Of a stretch of DNA of 10,228 nucleotides, positions 7,085-10,228 are shown piece by piece. Location: the NCBI GenBank assembly GCA_905193085.1, contig CAJJNI010000075.1, positions 1-10,228 of the forward strand, written 5' to 3'. The stretch's first letter is position 1. Every line of letters starts with the position of its first letter. Origin of the DNA: an uncultured Lachnospiraceae bacterium (lineage in GTDB: Bacteria; Bacillota; Clostridia; Lachnospirales; Lachnospiraceae). Position numbers and translations under genes: made by a program. The notes beneath the pieces are model-generated. The model had not been told where the DNA came from. It saw only the letters and a program-made list of their open reading frames with translations, and searched no databases.

Positions 7085-7099
7085 CAGGATATAATCCTG
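7085..7099. repeat. Short perfect hairpin upstream of the terminator
   Basis: CAGGAT (7085-7090), ATA, ATCCTG (7094-7099) forms a six-pair hairpin with a three-base loop, starting about 20 bases after the hydrolase stop codon. No T-run follows, so it is not itself a terminator. It could protect the 3' end of the transcript or be chance. Confidence 0.4.
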
Positions 7100-7108
7100 A
7101 ATAAATAG

Positions 7109-7150
7109 AGCTGTTGTTTTACATTTGATGTAGAACAGCAGCTTTTGTAT
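7109..7150 (+). terminator. Strong intrinsic terminator of the NlpC/P60 gene
   Basis: A 16-pair stem (7109-7124 with 7128-7143, two G-U pairs) with a TTG loop is followed by TTTTG and more T-rich sequence. It lies 44 bases after the hydrolase stop codon and separates this gene from the EamA gene. Confidence 0.88.
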
Positions 7151-7222
7151 GTCTTTTAGAGATTATAAATAATGGTGTGGCAGGAATATTAAAACATTAA
7201 TTAAATTTTAGGAGAACATGAG

Positions 7223-8152
7223 ATGAATGAGAAAATAATGACAAAAACAATAGTTGTATGGTTTGGGGCATTAATTTGCTGTGCTCTTTGGGGAAGTGCG
7301 TTTCCATGTATAAAAATAGGTTATAATATGATGAACATAGCTTCTTTTGATACAGCAAGCCAGATTTTATATGCGGGATGCCGATTTACACTCGCTGGAA
7401 TATTAGCATTAATAATTGGCAGCATCTTAAATAAGAAAATTTTACTGCCGAAGAAATCTTCTTATAAAAAAATTGCTGTCTTAAGTATATTTCAGACTGT
7501 TTTACAGTATATGTTTTTTTATATAGGGCTTGCGAACACAAGTGGAATTAAGGCATCTATAATTGAGGGCATGAATGTGTTTGTTGCTTTGATTCTTGCC
7601 GGTTATTTTTTTCATCAGGAGAAAGTTACATCAAGAAAACTTATAGGCTGTTTAATAGGTTTTACAGGCGTTGTTATTGTAAATGTTGCCGGAAATGGCA
7701 TGGATTATTCTTTGAAATTTACAGGAGAAGGGTTTATATTTTTGTCAACTGTAGCATATGCTTTTTCATCTGTTATTATAAAAATGTATTCAAAAGATGA
7801 AAACCCTGTAATGCTAAGTGGTTATCAGTTCATGTTTGGTGGAATTATAATGATTATATGTGGCAGCCTGATGGGTGGAAAATTAAATGGTTTTACATTT
7901 GTATCGGCCGCAATGCTTTTTTATCTTGCAGTAATATCAGCTGTTGCATACTCCTTATGGAGTATGCTCTTAAAATACAATCCTGTTTCAAAAGTTACGG
8001 TATTTGGTTTTATGAACCCTGTATTTGGCGTGATTTTATCGGCAGTTCTGCTTAATGAAATGGGTTCTCTTGGAATAGTAAGTTTTATAGCACTCTGCCT
8101 TGTGTGTGTTGGAATCTATGTTGTTAATTCCGGCGCAGACAGCGCCAGATAA
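7223..8152 (+). CDS. EamA-family (drug/metabolite transporter superfamily) permease
   Basis: This is a cytoplasmic-membrane transporter of 309 residues, the normal EamA length, with ten predicted helices in two tandem EamA repeats (about 13-155 and 167-304). The first repeat begins with ALWGSAFPCIKIGY (21-34), a typical EamA entry helix. The second ends with the conserved pattern FGFMNPVFGVILSAVLLNE (261-279), seen in most DMT carriers. Members move amino acids, metabolites or drugs, usually outward; the substrate here is unknown. The ATG at 7223 has AGGAG at 7210-7214, eight bases away; a later in-frame ATG at 7238 is less well placed. No clear promoter was found between the upstream terminator and this gene. 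Its last 29 bp overlap the 3' end of the convergent MATE gene. Confidence 0.9.
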   Translation: MNEKIMTKTIVVWFGALICCALWGSAFPCIKIGYNMMNIASFDTASQILYAGCRFTLAGILALIIGSILNKKILLPKKSSYKKIAVLSIFQTVLQYMFFYIGLANTSGIKASIIEGMNVFVALILAGYFFHQEKVTSRKLIGCLIGFTGVVIVNVAGNGMDYSLKFTGEGFIFLSTVAYAFSSVIIKMYSKDENPVMLSGYQFMFGGIIMIICGSLMGGKLNGFTFVSAAMLFYLAVISAVAYSLWSMLLKYNPVSKVTVFGFMNPVFGVILSAVLLNEMGSLGIVSFIALCLVCVGIYVVNSGADSAR

Positions 8153-9467
8153 CAAAATGTGCCAGAAGACCGGATATACAGGCTGTAATAATTTCGGTTA
8201 CAACAAATGCATACCAGACACCGTCTGATGCAAAGAAACGACTTAAAATAAATGCTAACGGCAGCATAACAATAACATATCGGGACAAAGATATGAGCAA
8301 AGATGAAGTACCTTTGCCAAGTCCTTCAAGTACACCGGAGCAGGTTACGGATACTGCTGAAATCACGAATCCTATACTGATTACCTGAAGTGCTTTGCTG
8401 CCTGTTTTTATAACATCTGCTTCTGTTGCAAATAATGAAAAGATTTGTTTTGGGAATACCCATGAAAAAATAGTTCCAGCAAGCATTATTCCACAGATAA
8501 GAAGCAGAGATGTTTTGAAAATATCTTTAACTCTTTTTGCTTCTTTTGCACCGTAATTGAAGCTTATAATTGGACGTATTCCCTGTATCATGCCATTTGC
8601 GGTAAGATAGATAAATGTCTGCAGCTTGTAATAAATACCAAGTACTAATACATATTTTTCTGAAAATTCAGTCAGAATCTGATTTAATACGGAAATCTGG
8701 AGAGAAGGAAGAGCAGTATTTAAAGTGGCTGGTATGCCAACCTGATAAAGCCTTCCTATTAATATTTTATCGGCTTTAATGTAATCAGGATGAATTTTTA
8801 CTGAAACAGGGCGGAGTACTAATATAACAATATAAATAATTAAGGTTACACATTGTCCAATTCCCGTAGCATATGCAGCACCTTTAATTCCCATTGCCGC
8901 AAACGGACCGTATCCGAATATCATTAACGGGTCAAGGATAATGTTTGTAACACAGCCGCAAATCATGCTGAACATGGAAACATTCATTTTTCCTACAGAC
9001 TGAAATATTTTTTCAAGACATATGCCTAGATTTACAATTGTAGAAAATAGAAAAACTCTGTTGGAATAGAGCAGTGCAAGGTCTGAAATTTCAGTGTTAT
9101 TTGTAAAAAGTTTTAGGAATGGCGGCATTATCAAATTGCATAATACAGTTAGTAAAATTCCATGAATCAGGCTTAGCAGAGTACCAAGTGATGCACTTAT
9201 ATCAGCCTCGCGCTGCTTTTTTGCCCCAAGAAAGTAAGCTATTGCAGCATTTACACCGACACCGAAGCCAATGGCAATAGCGTTAACCATATTTTGAATC
9301 GGAAAAACAAGTGAAAGCGCAGTCATCGCATTGTCGCTGATTTTGGCAACAAAATAACTGTCAACAATATTATAGAGAGAATTTACAGCCATTGAAATTA
9401 CCATAGGCAATGACATTGAAATAATCAATGGTAATATTTTCTTTTCTTTCATAAAATTCTGGTTCAT
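8124..9467 (-). CDS. MATE-family multidrug efflux transporter (MepA-like)
   Basis: This is a membrane antiporter of 447 residues with the usual twelve helices in two MatE repeats (about 12-215 and 236-440). It should export cationic drugs or metabolites using a Na+ or H+ gradient. Family hallmarks include LPMVISMAVNSLYNIVDSYF (20-39), NIILDPLMIFGYGP (175-188) with the following GIKGAAYAT, and the second-half IRPIISFNYGAKEAKRV (298-314). I chose the ATG at 9467 because AAAGGAG (9473-9479) lies just upstream and the protein then starts as its relatives do. The frame stays open upstream to 9590, but that extension has no ribosome site and crosses the leader terminator hairpin. Expression is probably controlled in the leader (9468 to about 9604). 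The substrate is not predictable. Confidence 0.9.
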   Translation of the reverse strand: MNQNFMKEKKILPLIISMSLPMVISMAVNSLYNIVDSYFVAKISDNAMTALSLVFPIQNMVNAIAIGFGVGVNAAIAYFLGAKKQREADISASLGTLLSLIHGILLTVLCNLIMPPFLKLFTNNTEISDLALLYSNRVFLFSTIVNLGICLEKIFQSVGKMNVSMFSMICGCVTNIILDPLMIFGYGPFAAMGIKGAAYATGIGQCVTLIIYIVILVLRPVSVKIHPDYIKADKILIGRLYQVGIPATLNTALPSLQISVLNQILTEFSEKYVLVLGIYYKLQTFIYLTANGMIQGIRPIISFNYGAKEAKRVKDIFKTSLLLICGIMLAGTIFSWVFPKQIFSLFATEADVIKTGSKALQVISIGFVISAVSVTCSGVLEGLGKGTSSLLISLSRYVIVMLPLAFILSRFFASDGVWYAFVVTEIITACISGLLAHFVIWRCLRRN

Positions 9468-9517
9468 AAAAACTCCTTTCAAACTATGAATCACAGACTT
9501 TGTTATAGTGCCCGTAT

Positions 9518-9556
9518 AAATAAAAAGCCACATAGTCACAGTAGCGGCTATGTGGC
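9518..9556 (-). terminator. Intrinsic terminator inside the MATE mRNA leader (putative attenuator)
   Basis: On the minus strand GCCACATAG (9548-9556) pairs perfectly with CTATGTGGC (9527-9535) over a 12-base loop, followed directly by TTTTTATTT. It lies about 50-60 bases upstream of the MATE start codon and after the likely promoter. No minus-strand gene lies upstream within the window that it could serve. This suggests conditional read-through (attenuation). The T-run is on one side only, so it acts on minus-strand transcripts. Confidence 0.7.
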
Positions 9557-9573
9557 GAAAAGATGGTATAAAA

Positions 9574-9608
9574 CCCGGAAAAATCCACAAAAATGTTTGT
9601 CGGGATTT
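9574..9608 (-). ncRNA. Structured 5' part of the MATE leader (possible regulatory RNA)
   Basis: The predicted first bases of the leader can fold as AAATCC (9603-9608) with GGATTT (9581-9586), enclosing ACAAA/TTTGT (9596-9600 with 9587-9591) and a four-base loop. Alternatively, CCCG (9601-9604) can pair with CGGG at 9574-9577 or with a second CGGG at 9511-9514, past the terminator. Mutually exclusive pairings ahead of a terminator are what a riboswitch or protein-dependent attenuator would show. I do not recognise a known riboswitch class, and no leader peptide with a ribosome site is visible. Confidence 0.35.
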
Positions 9609-9610
9609 AG

Positions 9611-9638
9611 ATTAACATAGCAGACATATTTTTGTCAA
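9611..9638 (-). promoter_or_regulatory. Probable promoter of the MATE gene
   Basis: On the minus strand a perfect -35 TTGACA (9633-9638) is followed after 16 bp by GTTAAT (9611-9616), a four-of-six match to TATAAT. Transcription would start near 9604, giving a leader of about 137 bases that includes the terminator hairpin. Confidence 0.5.
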
Positions 9639-9642
9639 TATA

Positions 9643-9691
9643 TTTTCAGCAAATCAGCCTATACAAATCAGCCATTTTCAATAAATCAGGC
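9643..9691. repeat. Three-copy AAATCAGCC repeat array upstream of the MATE promoter
   Basis: AAATCAGCC occurs at 9651-9659 and 9665-9673, and AAATCAGGC at 9683-9691. The first and third lie in a longer 17-bp repeat beginning TTTTCA (9643-9659 and 9675-9691, 14 of 17 identical), spaced 32 bp or about three helical turns. An imperfect inverted copy (GGGCGATTTGC) follows at 9705-9715. The array starts five bases beyond the MATE -35 element, a position typical for regulator binding sites. Confidence 0.5.
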
Positions 9692-9702
9692 ATATAGTAT
9701 GC
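9690..9702. repeat. Short palindrome GCATA-TAG-TATGC
   Basis: A perfect five-base inverted repeat around TAG lies between the repeat array and the glycosylase gene. It could be an operator half-site pair for either divergent gene. No gene occupies 9591-9813 apart from the leader and repeat elements listed. Confidence 0.3.
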
Positions 9703-9813
9703 AGGGCGATTTGCGGCTATGAATCAAGGATTATGGATAATAAATATAATATTAAAACAAATGTAACTGTGCAGATGAACATAAAAAATATATTATATAG
9801 GATACGGAGAAAT

Positions 9814-10228
9814 ATGAAGAATACACGAAAAATTGAAACAAAAAAATATGAACACATTGTTCACCCATTCCTGCCACTTTATAATGAAGAGTCTGAAATT
9901 TTGATTTTAGGAAGTCTTCCATCTGTAAAATCAAGAGAACAGATGTTTTTTTACGGACACCCGCAGAACCGTTTCTGGAAACTTATAAGTGCGTTATTAA
10001 ATGAAGAGGTGCCTCAGACAATAGATGAAAAGAAAAGTCTGTTGTTAAGAAATCATATTGCGTTGTGGGATACAATCTACAGTTGTGATATTATAGGTTC
10101 AAGTGACAGCAGCATAAAAAATGTTGTTCCTACACATTTAGAACAGATTGTAAAAGATTCTAATATAAAGAATATTTACTGTAATGGGAAAACTTCCGGG
10201 AAATATTATGAAAAATATCAGGAAAAAA
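9814..10228 (+). CDS. DNA-deoxyinosine (hypoxanthine-DNA) glycosylase, 5' part only
   Basis: This is a base-excision repair enzyme of the uracil-DNA glycosylase superfamily, family-6 (HDG) type, which removes hypoxanthine formed by adenine deamination. The first 138 residues are present and the gene runs off the right edge. Visible signatures are GSLPS (33-37), the motif I region following the ILIL strand, then SVKSREQMFFYGHPQNRFW (37-55), LWDTIYSCDIIGSSDSSIKN (84-103) and YCNGK (122-126), all in the order seen in this family. The second catalytic motif should lie beyond the window. I chose the ATG at 9814, with GGAG at 9806-9809 only four bases away. In-frame ATGs at 9775 and 9733 would add 13 or 27 basic, Asn-rich residues with no good ribosome site. 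It diverges from the MATE gene; TATAAT at 9745-9750 may be its -10. Confidence 0.85.
   Translation, partial: MKNTRKIETKKYEHIVHPFLPLYNEESEILILGSLPSVKSREQMFFYGHPQNRFWKLISALLNEEVPQTIDEKKSLLLRNHIALWDTIYSCDIIGSSDSSIKNVVPTHLEQIVKDSNIKNIYCNGKTSGKYYEKYQEK

Noticed and set aside
8132..8146. GGCGC/GCGCC hairpin as a shared terminator of EamA and MATE
   Set aside because: The stem is only five pairs and no T-run follows on either strand.
9468..9590. N-terminal extension of the MATE protein by 41 residues in the same frame
   Set aside because: It would start at TTG without a ribosome site, runs through the terminator hairpin and does not look like a MATE N-terminus; the ATG at 9467 has AAAGGAG in place.
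9719..9766. Fifteen-codon ORF upstream of the glycosylase as a leader peptide
   Set aside because: It has no ribosome binding site and is near the expected promoter, so it may not even be transcribed.

Overview
The window looks like a chromosomal segment of a low-GC anaerobic Firmicute, most likely a gut clostridium of the Lachnospiraceae type. The evidence is strong AGGAGG-type ribosome binding sites, AT-rich intergenic DNA, TTGACA/TATAAT promoters, a stand-alone flavodiiron protein, a secreted SH3b-NlpC/P60 hydrolase and a family-6 type DNA glycosylase. The genus assignment is inference. There is no rRNA, tRNA, CRISPR array, transposase or phage gene.

Layout. (1) 1-3414, plus strand: the lysine-rich end of an unknown reading frame, then a tightly coupled ABC exporter made of one ATPase and two different ABC-2 type permeases. 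Neighbouring frames overlap by 17, 1 and 14 bp. (2) 3582-4730, plus strand: a complete flavodiiron protein (O2 and/or NO reductase), converging on (3) 4725-5459, minus strand: an SDR reductase that resembles the YmfI-type EF-P 5-aminopentanone reductases. The two stop codons lie in one shared TTATAA palindrome. (4) 5552-7150, plus strand: a secreted peptidoglycan hydrolase with an unusually strong promoter (AT-rich UP-like tract, TTGACA, 17 bp, TATAAT), an exact WalR-type box just downstream of the predicted transcription start, and a robust terminator. (5) 7223-8152, plus strand: an EamA-family transporter, overlapping tail-to-tail with (6) 8124-9467, minus strand: a MATE-family efflux pump. 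The MATE leader carries an intrinsic terminator between its promoter and its ribosome binding site. (7) 9814 to the right edge, plus strand: the N-terminal part of a DNA-deoxyinosine (hypoxanthine) glycosylase.

Function as a whole. The genes are mostly independent one- to three-gene units: export (ABC, EamA, MATE), oxygen defence (flavodiiron protein), cell-wall turnover, translation-factor modification (tentative) and DNA repair. No obvious new multi-gene system is visible. The best leads are regulatory: the WalR-type box at the hydrolase promoter, and the MATE leader with its attenuator-like hairpin and an upstream array of AAATCAGCC repeats.
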